This document shows positions 17,096 to 24,361 of a DNA stretch of 64,000 bases, in pieces. The stretch covers positions 1 to 64,000 of the forward strand of contig JAKIWI010000001.1 in NCBI GenBank assembly GCA_022750115.1, given 5' to 3'. How positions within the stretch are numbered: the stretch's first letter is position 1; the number at the start of each line of letters is the position of its first letter. The position numbers were made by a program, and so were the translations under genes. The notes beneath the pieces were generated by a model. It saw only the letters and a program-made list of their open reading frames with translations. It did not search any database and was not told where the DNA came from. Origin of the DNA: Thermoplasmata archaeon (GTDB lineage Archaea > Thermoplasmatota > Thermoplasmata > Lutacidiplasmatales > UBA184).

Positions 17096-17986
17096 ATGGA
17101 CCGGGAGACGTACCGTCGACTGTACGATCGCCTCGCGACCGTCGAGGACGTCCACACCGTCGCGAAGGACGAGCACCTCGACGAGGAGCTCCTGTTCGTC
17201 ATCCACACCCACCGCGTTACGCGCGACGCCACCCGGCGGTTCTACGTCGTGAAACGACAGGTGCCGCGCCTCGCCGCGCAATGGCGACGCGGCCGCACGA
17301 TCGCCGACATGGCGAAGGAGTGGAAGTTCCCCCCGGTTCTCACCGGCCAACTGCTCCTCGGGGAGCTTGGCATCCCGCGCAAGCGGGTCTGGCAGACGTT
17401 CCTCCATCCCGAGACGGCGCCCGACGCCCGCCTCCGCACGGAAGTCGAGGAGCTGCTCGCCGCCGACCAGATCTACTCGCCCGCCGGCATGGACCGCCAG
17501 CGGGACCGCGGCCAGGTCGGGGAGGCACGCCTCTACGCCTGGCTCGAGAAGCACGGCATCGGCTACCGGACGGAGAAGGACCTCCGCGGAAAGTACTCGA
17601 AGACGCCCGACGCGCTCCTGGACCAGCCGATCATGTTCTACGGCCAGAAGATCACGTGGATCGAGTCGAAGGGGAACTTCGGCGACGATGTCGAGCTGAA
17701 GAAGAACCTGAAGCGCCAGCTCGGGCCGTACACCGAGCTGTTCGGGGAAGGCGCGGTCGTCTACTGGTTCGGCTACATCGACGGGGCCGAGTCGCCGCCC
17801 GGAATCCTGCTCTGGGACGGGGACACCATCGAGGGGCTCACGCCGGTCCCGCCGGACCATGGAGATCCCGAGGGATCTCCCGCTGCTCCCCCGTCGTCAG
17901 GTCACGTTCGACGATTTGGCCACGGGCGAGCTCCTTCGGCCCCACGATCAACGCCCGACGCGCGCGCCGCCGCGACGCCTCCCTGA
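17096..17986 (+). CDS. TPD-domain protein (CDIN1/C15orf41 homologue), PD-(D/E)xK nuclease-like
   Basis: A 296-residue member of the TPD family, the archaeal relatives of human CDIN1 (C15orf41). The family is predicted to have a restriction-endonuclease fold; its function in archaea is not established. The N-terminal ~130 residues include an HTH-like stretch (GRTIADMAKEWKFPPVLTGQ). The nuclease core carries Glu143 (GEARLY), the name-giving Thr-Pro-Asp at 170-172 (SKTPDALL), and Glu190-x-Lys192 (WIESKGNFGD), the complete PD-(D/E)xK constellation. The domain ends near residue 250. The last ~45 residues are Pro/Ala/Arg-rich and antisense to the 3' end of hisS, with which the gene overlaps by 149 bases. 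Confidence 0.85.
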   Translation: MDRETYRRLYDRLATVEDVHTVAKDEHLDEELLFVIHTHRVTRDATRRFYVVKRQVPRLAAQWRRGRTIADMAKEWKFPPVLTGQLLLGELGIPRKRVWQTFLHPETAPDARLRTEVEELLAADQIYSPAGMDRQRDRGQVGEARLYAWLEKHGIGYRTEKDLRGKYSKTPDALLDQPIMFYGQKITWIESKGNFGDDVELKKNLKRQLGPYTELFGEGAVVYWFGYIDGAESPPGILLWDGDTIEGLTPVPPDHGDPEGSPAAPPSSGHVRRFGHGRAPSAPRSTPDARAAATPP

Positions 17987-19145
17987 GCTGGCGCGAGATC
18001 GTCCGCCGCATCGGGTCGAAGTCCGCGGAGACGCCCTCGCGGCGCAGCCGCGACACGATCTCGAGCACGACCGACAGCAGATCGGGCCCGGTCGACACGA
18101 CGTAGGTGTCGAGGGCGGGCTCTCCTTCGGGCCACCGGTCGTTCGCCCGGAGGAGCAGCTCGAGCGTCTGGTCCCCGATGGCGAGGCCCACGGCGGGGGT
18201 CGGCGGTCCCCCGAACAGCTCGACCAACCGGTCGTACCGACCTCCCCCGAACAACGAGCGGAGGTCGCCGCCGCGGTCGAACGCTTCGAAGACGGTACCG
18301 GTGTAGTAGGCGAGACCCCGGACGACGGTCGGGTCGAACAGGACGCGGTCGGCGATCCCGACGGCCCGCAGCGCCTCGAACAACTGGCGAAGCCGGGCGA
18401 TCCCCTCCTCGGCCTCCGGGCCGAGGCCGAGCGCCTTCAGTTCGTCCAGTACCGCCCCGACCTTCGCCGCGTCCACTCCGCCATCGGATTGGCCCAGGTG
18501 GGCCGACAAGAACTCGATGCCCTCGGTCGAGACGCCGGCGGCCTCGAGCGTCGCGGAGAACTCGCCCCCGGCGACCTTGCGGTACCGGTCGAGCGCCCGG
18601 AAATACCCCAGCATGTCCTGCGCCCCGAACCGCCGCCCGACGCCCTCTGCGAGCAGACGGTCGTTCAGGCGGAACGCGTAGAGCCCTTCGGCCCCCGCCT
18701 CGTCCATCATCAGCGACGCCGTCTGGAGGAGGTCGACCTCCGCCTCGATCCCGGCCACGCCGAGGATGTCGAGGTTGAACTGGGAGAACTCGCGCGTCCG
18801 GCCGGCCTGCGGTTCTTCGTAGCGCCAGAGCCTCGAGTAGGTGAACCACTTCACCGGGAGCGGTTCCGCCTTGGCGCGGGCGACGAAGACGCGCGCGAGC
18901 GATGGGGTCGTCTCCGAGACGAGCGCGACGTCGCGCCCGCCCTTGTCCTGGAACGCCCAGGTTTGGCTCGCGATCTCCTCCCCGCTCTTCACCTTGAACA
19001 GGTCCATGCTCTCCACCGACGGGGTCTCGAGCTCCTGGAACCCGGCGCGGCGCGCGACCGCGCGCAGGCGGCGGAACAGCTCGCTCCGCGCCCCGCCGTC
19101 GGGCGGGACGTAGTCCCGGAAACCGCGGAGCGGGGAGAACGGCAC
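17838..19145 (-). CDS. hisS: Histidyl-tRNA synthetase
   Basis: A 435-residue class II aminoacyl-tRNA synthetase that charges tRNA-His. Family blocks seen are GFRDYVPPDGG at the N-terminus, SETTPSLARVFVAR, KWFTYSRLWRYEEPQAGRTREF (motif 2, shown here in two adjoining parts), the His-specific GLAYYTGTVFEAFDRGG, and motif 3 (AVGLAIGDQTLELLL). A C-terminal anticodon-binding domain follows (DTYVVSTG onward). The length is normal. A TATA-like element 26 bases before the start at 19145 indicates a leaderless mRNA. The substrate tRNA-His gene lies in the same window at 60012. Its tail overlaps the converging TPD gene. Confidence 0.96.
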   Translation of the reverse strand: MPFSPLRGFRDYVPPDGGARSELFRRLRAVARRAGFQELETPSVESMDLFKVKSGEEIASQTWAFQDKGGRDVALVSETTPSLARVFVARAKAEPLPVKWFTYSRLWRYEEPQAGRTREFSQFNLDILGVAGIEAEVDLLQTASLMMDEAGAEGLYAFRLNDRLLAEGVGRRFGAQDMLGYFRALDRYRKVAGGEFSATLEAAGVSTEGIEFLSAHLGQSDGGVDAAKVGAVLDELKALGLGPEAEEGIARLRQLFEALRAVGIADRVLFDPTVVRGLAYYTGTVFEAFDRGGDLRSLFGGGRYDRLVELFGGPPTPAVGLAIGDQTLELLLRANDRWPEGEPALDTYVVSTGPDLLSVVLEIVSRLRREGVSADFDPMRRTISRQLREASRRRARRALIVGPKELARGQIVERDLTTGEQREIPRDLHGPAGPA

Positions 19146-19167
19146 GGCGCTCCGAGCGGGTCCGAAC

Positions 19168-19176
19168 TACAAAAGC
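19168..19176 (-). promoter_or_regulatory. TATA-like box of hisS
   Basis: The reverse strand reads CTTTTGTAG, centred about 27 bases before the hisS start codon, fitting a leaderless archaeal promoter. Confidence 0.5.
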
Positions 19177-19225
19177 TTCGGGCCGAAGGCGAGGACGTCG
19201 AGGGCGACGGCGCGTCCGGGGTCCC

Positions 19226-20302
19226 CTACGAGGAGGGGAGACCTTCGGGAGGCAGAGTCCCCGGCGTGCCCGCAAGCTCGCGCAGCCGTCGGTAGGAGTC
19301 GATGACCGCGAGGAAGCTGCGCCGACGCAGATCCGGCGCGATCGACCGCAGTTCGACGAGCGCGGGTCCGACGTCCCGGCCGGCCGAGCGTTCGGCGAGC
19401 AGCCGATCCTTCAGGCGGGCGAGCTCGGAGACGAAGGTGGGCTCGAGGACCGACCACAACCCGAGGCCGGCCCGGGCGAGGAGCGGCTCCGCCGCCGCGC
19501 GCTCGCCGCGCTTTGCGAGCCGGCGGCCCTCGCGGAGCGGCCCGAGAGCCGGCGAAGGGTCCCCGCCCAGCTCGCGGGTCGTCTCGGCGAGCGCCTCCGC
19601 CTGGCTGATCAGGATCAATGTCGGCGCCCACTCATCCTCGAGCCGGGTCAGCGTGTCGTCGAGGTGACGAAGGCGGCGTTGCGCCCCCCCGACGTCCCCC
19701 AGGGCGAGCGAGGAGCGGCAGCTCTCGAACTCCACGTCCGGGCCCGAGGTCGGAGCGATGCGCGCGAGCTCGTTGCGGCGGGCGACGAGCGACTCGAACT
19801 CCTCCGTGATCGACCCCGCGATGTGGATGAACAGTTCCCGCCCGAGCGCCTCGAACGACCCCGCATCGCTCGCGGCCGCCGCCGCGCGCCCGCGCTGGAC
19901 GAAGTCGGTGGTGTCGAGTCCCTGCCGCCGGGCGATCTGCAGGTACTCTTCGACCTGCCGACGGACGACGGCGAGCTCCTTCGCCGGGGGCAGCTCGGGC
20001 ATCGACCGGATCGGCTGGAGCGCATCCGGCTCGGCGGGCGCGGGCTCCGTGCGGGGGGAGCCGAGCGTCGGGAATCGGAACGCCTGCGCGAGCCGGGGGA
20101 GCGAGGCGGGCTCGGTCGGCGCGGAGCCGAGATCCCCCACCGCATCGAGGATCTCCTGGACCGAACGACCGAACTCTGGGTCGGAGTCGGGGAGGCCGGC
20201 GGCCTCGCGGACCGGGACGAACAGCTCGACGGAGAGGCCGCAGCGGGCGCAGGCGGGCCCGTCGTCCGTGCTCGCGAAGCCGCAGGCAGGGCAGACCGGC
20301 AC
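19226..20302 (-). CDS. Zinc-ribbon protein with long helical region
   Basis: A 358-residue protein whose first 22 residues form a zinc ribbon (C4-P-A-C7 and C18-A-R-C21). An acidic/Pro-rich linker comes next, then about 240 residues predicted helical with heptad-like Leu/Ala/Glu spacing. I do not recognise the helical part; TPR-like or coiled-coil arrangements are possible. The start is taken as GTG at 20302 because the ribbon begins three residues later and the htpX stop is ten bases upstream; the longer frame would overlap htpX. The close spacing puts it in an operon with the membrane protease HtpX, hinting at a link with membrane protein quality control. That link is inference only. Confidence 0.65.
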   Translation of the reverse strand: MPVCPACGFASTDDGPACARCGLSVELFVPVREAAGLPDSDPEFGRSVQEILDAVGDLGSAPTEPASLPRLAQAFRFPTLGSPRTEPAPAEPDALQPIRSMPELPPAKELAVVRRQVEEYLQIARRQGLDTTDFVQRGRAAAAASDAGSFEALGRELFIHIAGSITEEFESLVARRNELARIAPTSGPDVEFESCRSSLALGDVGGAQRRLRHLDDTLTRLEDEWAPTLILISQAEALAETTRELGGDPSPALGPLREGRRLAKRGERAAAEPLLARAGLGLWSVLEPTFVSELARLKDRLLAERSAGRDVGPALVELRSIAPDLRRRSFLAVIDSYRRLRELAGTPGTLPPEGLPSS

Positions 20303-20312
20303 AGCTCTCGCG

Positions 20313-21257
20313 CTAGGTCTGCTGGCTGCGGCCGCTGAACCCCGGACGAGTGACCGAGGGGGCACGGATCGGCGGCCGGTACGTCCGGTCGGCCGCGAGC
20401 GCGCGCAGCGCCCGGATCCGCTCCTCGGTCGGAGGATGCGTCGAGAACCAGCCCATGAGCGACCGGCCCCGGAACGGGTTCACGATGTAGAGGCTCGACA
20501 TCGCCGGCGAACCCGACGTCAGCGGTCGGGCGGCGTTGCCCTGTTCGAGCTTGGCGAGCGCGCTCGCGAGCGACAGGGGGTCCCCGATCGTCGTCGCACC
20601 GACGATGTCGGCCTTGCTCTCGCGGCTCCGCGAGATCGCCAGCTGGATCAGCATCGCGGCGATCGCGGCCGGGATGACGGCGAGCAGCGCGCCGAGCCCG
20701 TCGTTGTTCCGGCCCCCGCTCCCTCCCGTCAGGGCGGCGAAGAAGGCGAACTGGGCGAAGTAGCTGATCGCTCCCGCGAGCGTGGCGGCGAACGTCATCA
20801 GGAGCACGTCGCGATCCTTGACGTGCGCGAGCTCGTGGGCGAGGACCCCCCGGAGCTCGCGGTCGTCGAGGAGGTGGAGGATTCCCTCGGTGGCGGCGAC
20901 GACCGCGTGCTTCGCGTTGCGGCCCGTCGCGAACGCGTTCGGGGTCATCGTCGGCACGATCGCGATCCGGGGCGCGACGAGGCCGAACATCGGCGCGAGC
21001 TCGTCGACGATGCGGGCGAGGCGGGGCGCCTCCTCCCGGCGGACGATCTTCGCCCCGGACGACCAGAGCACGAAGCGGTCGCAGAAGAAGTAGGCCGCGA
21101 GGTTGAACACGAGCGAGAGGCCGAGCGCCACCACGAGGCCGCCGAGGAAGCTCCCGAAGACGAACTCGCCCGCAACGGCGCCGACGGCGACGAACAGGGC
21201 GATGATGGCCACGAACAGCAGGCCGGTCCGGAGACCGGGGTAGGACGAGGAACTCAT
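20313..21257 (-). CDS. htpX: HtpX-like membrane zinc metalloprotease
   Basis: A 314-residue M48 protease that degrades damaged membrane proteins. Two N-terminal membrane helices (about 10-30 and 33-60) precede the catalytic region with VLAHELAHVKDRD, the HExxH zinc motif, and ISRSRESKADIVGA supplies the third ligand Glu. Two further hydrophobic segments follow the HExxH helix. FSTHPPTEERIRAL is the usual C-terminal family block. The start at 21257 is supported by a strong TATA box 26 bases upstream. It is followed after ten bases by the zinc-ribbon helical protein gene. Heat or membrane-stress control is known for bacterial homologues but nothing in this sequence shows it. Confidence 0.93.
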   Translation of the reverse strand: MSSSSYPGLRTGLLFVAIIALFVAVGAVAGEFVFGSFLGGLVVALGLSLVFNLAAYFFCDRFVLWSSGAKIVRREEAPRLARIVDELAPMFGLVAPRIAIVPTMTPNAFATGRNAKHAVVAATEGILHLLDDRELRGVLAHELAHVKDRDVLLMTFAATLAGAISYFAQFAFFAALTGGSGGRNNDGLGALLAVIPAAIAAMLIQLAISRSRESKADIVGATTIGDPLSLASALAKLEQGNAARPLTSGSPAMSSLYIVNPFRGRSLMGWFSTHPPTEERIRALRALAADRTYRPPIRAPSVTRPGFSGRSQQT

Positions 21258-21278
21258 CGACGCCGTCGAGCCCGTGGG

Positions 21279-21288
21279 ATTATAAAGG
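21279..21288 (-). promoter_or_regulatory. TATA box of htpX
   Basis: The reverse strand reads CCTTTATAAT, the most canonical TATA element seen in the window, centred 26 bases before the htpX ATG. Confidence 0.65.
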
Positions 21289-21306
21289 GATACGCGGGCG
21301 CGCGCG

Positions 21307-22611
21307 TTAGCGGGGCTCGGGTCCGAGCGGAGCCAGATGCCGACGCGCCGACGGTGTCGGGTGGTAGGTCCCGCGGGCGATGCCGGACGGCACGCCTCGT
21401 AGCGTGGCCGCTTCGGGAGGCCAGCGTCGTCGGCAGGACGGGCAACGGTAGCCGCGCGCGGTCCCGAGCGAACGGGCTCGGCGGGCGCACGACCCGCAGA
21501 CGGGCGCGATCCGCCGGGTCGCGCGAGGAGCGAGGCGCCGAACGTGGATTCCTTCGACCCGGAAGGTGGGGTCGGGTCCCGTGCCGCCCCAGAGGTCGAC
21601 CTCGTCCCCGTCGCGAAGTTCGCGGGCGACCGCGGGGAGCGCCTTCGTGGGTTCGAACACCCGGCACTCGACGCGGACTCCCGCGGAGTCGAGACGAAGC
21701 CCGACGTGCCCCCCGCGAAGGACCGTAGGCAGACCGACCACGATTCCTCGGAGTTTCGCCGGGGTGAAGGGACCGAGCGGGAGCGTGGGGTGAGCACGGA
21801 GGTGATCTCCCGTGCCCTGATTGGTGCGGAACAGCATCCACCGCCCGACGGGCTCGGACCGTACCCACTCCCGCGCCCGCAGCGCACCCTCGGCGGACCT
21901 GGAACGAAGGCCGTAGAGGATCGGGCACGCGGTGTGGGGGGCCACCAGGAGCCGACGCGTTCTCGGGTCGTGGCAGAGGAACAGGTCGGGCTCCCGCCGC
22001 GCGGCGTCGCGCACCGATTCCGCGTCGACCGTTCGTCGTCCCGCGGCCCCGGCCGACCGGTAGGAGATGAGCTCCCAGGTACGACGTCGGCCCCGCCACG
22101 CGACGGCGGCGGCCGCGCCGACGAGCCCACGCGTCGAGTTCGACGTTCGGAACCACGCTCCCGCTGCCCGGAGCTCCGCGTCGACGACCCTCGGATCCAC
22201 GACCCCGGTGACCGCGCGATCGTAGAGCGACTCGGGAAGCGGTCCCTCCGCGATCACCAGGGCGGGATCGGTGTTTGCCGCCGTGCTGGATTGAGCGCGA
22301 ACCAATGCCCAGGCATCCTCGGCAAACCGATCGCGCTCGACCGAAGTCGGAGGACGACCCCGCGCGAAGGCGAGGACCGGTGTCCCGCCGACCTCCCCCA
22401 CCTCCCGGGGGTCACCCGAGCCGTGCCCGAGGGTGACCGAGAGCGCAGCGTTGCCACGGGTTTTCCACGGAACGTTCGGGTTCAGACGAACGAGGTTCGG
22501 TTCCCCAACGACGTCCAGTTGGGCCGACCGTCCGAGGGCGATCAGCTCGGTCAGCAGATGGGTCGTGCAGCCGCCGTCGGGGCCGTCGGTGTCGTCAACT
22601 CCGAGCCGCAT
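21307..22611 (-). CDS. tiaS: tRNA(Ile2) 2-agmatinylcytidine synthetase TiaS
   Basis: A 434-residue archaeal enzyme that uses ATP and agmatine to modify C34 of tRNA-Ile(CAU), so that it reads AUA. The N-terminus carries GVDDTDGPDGGCTTHL, the hallmark of the family, with NPNVPWKTRGNAALSV soon after. The middle region (about 120-280) holds RGLVGAAAAVAWRG and LFRTNQGTGDHL. An OB-like segment (near 305-360) and a C-terminal zinc ribbon (CGSC and CPSC near 370-392) complete the expected order. Its start overlaps the stop of the upstream surface-protein gene by 17 bases, so it is co-transcribed with that gene and perhaps with korAB. No separate promoter is evident. Confidence 0.93.
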   Translation of the reverse strand: MRLGVDDTDGPDGGCTTHLLTELIALGRSAQLDVVGEPNLVRLNPNVPWKTRGNAALSVTLGHGSGDPREVGEVGGTPVLAFARGRPPTSVERDRFAEDAWALVRAQSSTAANTDPALVIAEGPLPESLYDRAVTGVVDPRVVDAELRAAGAWFRTSNSTRGLVGAAAAVAWRGRRRTWELISYRSAGAAGRRTVDAESVRDAARREPDLFLCHDPRTRRLLVAPHTACPILYGLRSRSAEGALRAREWVRSEPVGRWMLFRTNQGTGDHLRAHPTLPLGPFTPAKLRGIVVGLPTVLRGGHVGLRLDSAGVRVECRVFEPTKALPAVARELRDGDEVDLWGGTGPDPTFRVEGIHVRRLAPRATRRIAPVCGSCARRARSLGTARGYRCPSCRRRWPPEAATLRGVPSGIARGTYHPTPSARRHLAPLGPEPR

Positions 22612-23488
22612 CCGGAACCTCGCGCGCCCGGCGGAGGCGGCGCCGGTAGAGGAGGGCGAGCACGCCGACGACCACGCCGATCCCGGCGATGATCAGGACG
22701 TCCCCGAGGGGAAATGCGGGGTGGAACGCCACCGTCGCCGAGCCAGTCGCCCCCGCGCCGATCGATCCGCTCGCACTCGGTGCCCCGTAGCCGAGCAGGT
22801 CGTTGTGGACCGACTCGCCCTGGAGGCCGGTGGCCGTGGTGATGGTGGTAGCCGCCGGGGTCGTGACCGTGACGGTCGCGTTCGGGGCCGGCAACGCGAT
22901 GCCCGCGGCAATGGTGAGGTTCCAGGAGACGACCAGGCTGCCGCTCGACCCATCGGGGAGGAACGACTCCGTGGAGGAGGTTGTGACGGTGATCGGAGCG
23001 GGAGACGAGTCGGCCCCCGGGGCGCCGGAGAACGTCGCGCCGCCGAAGCTCGCCGAGCCCGGAGCATTCCCGTTCAACGTGGTCGAGAGGAAGCTCCCTC
23101 CCGTGAGGGCTCCGGACGGGATTGCGGAGGCTTCGTCGCGGAGCAGGCTCTCGAACAGGCTCACCTCCGAAGGCTCGACCGTCCCATCGCGGTTCCCAAA
23201 GAGGCTCGCCAGCAGCAGGCTCGACTCGGCACTGTTGATGCTGGCGAGCGCGGAGGCCTTCTGGCTCGCGTTCACCGGGAGCGCGTCGATGAGGGGCGTG
23301 AAATTTCCGTCCATGGCGGAGCGGAGCGCGGACCCGTTCGTGTCGACGATGGAGATCGAGACGCCCACGGTCCCGTCGGAGCCGACCGAGACGGCGGCGG
23401 ACGACGCCGACGCGAGCGAGGGGACGAGAGCGACCCCCAGCAGCAGGAGGGCGACGGCGGCGGCGCGCGAGGCGCGGGCGGTTTCGCT
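22595..23488 (-). CDS. Small surface protein with degenerate EF-hand loop and C-terminal anchor (start unresolved)
   Basis: An exported protein of roughly 297 residues with a signal segment (AVALLLLGVALVPSLASA), a Ser/Thr/Ala-rich ectodomain, and a C-terminal membrane helix with a basic tail (LLYRRRLRRAR). Near the middle, GNRDGTVEPSEVSLFESLL resembles an EF-hand loop, but the first coordinating position is not acidic. The problem is the start: no in-frame ATG, GTG or TTG exists between the signal peptide and the korB stop. The nearest ATG (23728) lies deep inside korB and would give an implausible Arg-rich leader. A rare start codon or an indel in the sequence is possible. It lies between korB and tiaS, overlapping tiaS by 17 bases. 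Confidence 0.55.
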   Translation of the reverse strand, partial: SETARASRAAAVALLLLGVALVPSLASASSAAVSVGSDGTVGVSISIVDTNGSALRSAMDGNFTPLIDALPVNASQKASALASINSAESSLLLASLFGNRDGTVEPSEVSLFESLLRDEASAIPSGALTGGSFLSTTLNGNAPGSASFGGATFSGAPGADSSPAPITVTTSSTESFLPDGSSGSLVVSWNLTIAAGIALPAPNATVTVTTPAATTITTATGLQGESVHNDLLGYGAPSASGSIGAGATGSATVAFHPAFPLGDVLIIAGIGVVVGVLALLYRRRLRRAREVPDAARS

Positions 23489-24359
23489 AGGCGACCGCGC
23501 GCAGGAGCTTCTCGTACGCCCCCCGGTTCGTCGCGAGCCCGATGTCGGCGACCGCCGGCCCGATCTTGTCGGGGAGCAGCTTGAGCTCGAGTCCGGGCAT
23601 CGAAGGGTCCGGCGCCGACGGCCGGTGCATGACGCCGATCGGGATCTTCCCGCTGTGCATCGTCTCGGTGCACAGGCGGAACATCGTCTGGCGGTCGCTC
23701 GGGTCGTAGCCCGGGAGCGTCGCGACATCGACGACGCGCGCCCGCCAATCCTTGAACGTGTCGTTGTACGTCACGCACGGCGAAAGGTCCTCGACGAACG
23801 CGAAGCCGCGGTTCGCGCGGTTGAACTTGATCGCTTCCACGAGCACCTGGATCATGGTCTTCGGGTCACCGGAGAACGTGCGGGCGATGAAGTTCGGGAC
23901 GGGGATCGACAACGCGGTCAGGATCGCGTCGAACGGCGGCTCGACGTTTCCCTCGTAGCCGAGCTGGCTGGTCGGGGACGCCTGCCCCTTCGTCAGCCCG
24001 TACAGCTCGTTGTTCATCACGATGTAGAGGATCGAGGCGTTCTTCTTGAACGCGTGGATGAAGTGTCCCATCCCGATCGCGTAGCCGTCCCCGTCGCCGC
24101 CCGCGGCGATGACGGTGAGCTGCGGGTTCGCGAGCTTGATGCCGACGGCCTGGGCGAGCAGGCGGCCGTGGAGGGCGTGGATCCCGTTCGTCTCGATGAA
24201 GTTGTGAATGCCGCCCGAGCAGCCGATGCCGCCGACGAGCACTTCGTCGTACGGCGGAACGCCCGCTTCTTGCGCGGCCTTCTTGACCGCGGCGAGCACG
24301 CCGAAATCGCCGCATCCCGGGCACCAGGTCGATGGGACCGGCTTCACCGATTGGACCAT
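23487..24359 (-). CDS. korB: 2-oxoacid:ferredoxin oxidoreductase, beta subunit
   Basis: A 290-residue TPP- and Fe-S-binding subunit. With the alpha subunit it oxidatively decarboxylates 2-oxoacids (2-oxoglutarate, pyruvate or branched-chain) to acyl-CoA and reduces ferredoxin. Cluster ligands are CPGCGDFG (C13, C16), Cys47 (GCSGG) and a later Cys in LSPCVTYND. The TPP site is GDGDGYAIG...NN near 88-117. The start at 24359 (MVQSVKPVPSTW) follows the korA stop by two bases, so expression is coupled. Substrate preference cannot be settled from sequence. The neighbourhood of citrate synthase, SucCD and a LeuB-type pathway fits 2-oxoglutarate or a broad-range enzyme. Confidence 0.93.
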   Translation of the reverse strand: MVQSVKPVPSTWCPGCGDFGVLAAVKKAAQEAGVPPYDEVLVGGIGCSGGIHNFIETNGIHALHGRLLAQAVGIKLANPQLTVIAAGGDGDGYAIGMGHFIHAFKKNASILYIVMNNELYGLTKGQASPTSQLGYEGNVEPPFDAILTALSIPVPNFIARTFSGDPKTMIQVLVEAIKFNRANRGFAFVEDLSPCVTYNDTFKDWRARVVDVATLPGYDPSDRQTMFRLCTETMHSGKIPIGVMHRPSAPDPSMPGLELKLLPDKIGPAVADIGLATNRGAYEKLLRAVA

Positions 24360-24361
24360 GA

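Noticed and set aside
21648-21662. GGGTTCGAACACCC, a perfect T-arm-like hairpin
   Set aside because: It lies inside tiaS coding sequence and no acceptor, D or anticodon arm can be built around it.
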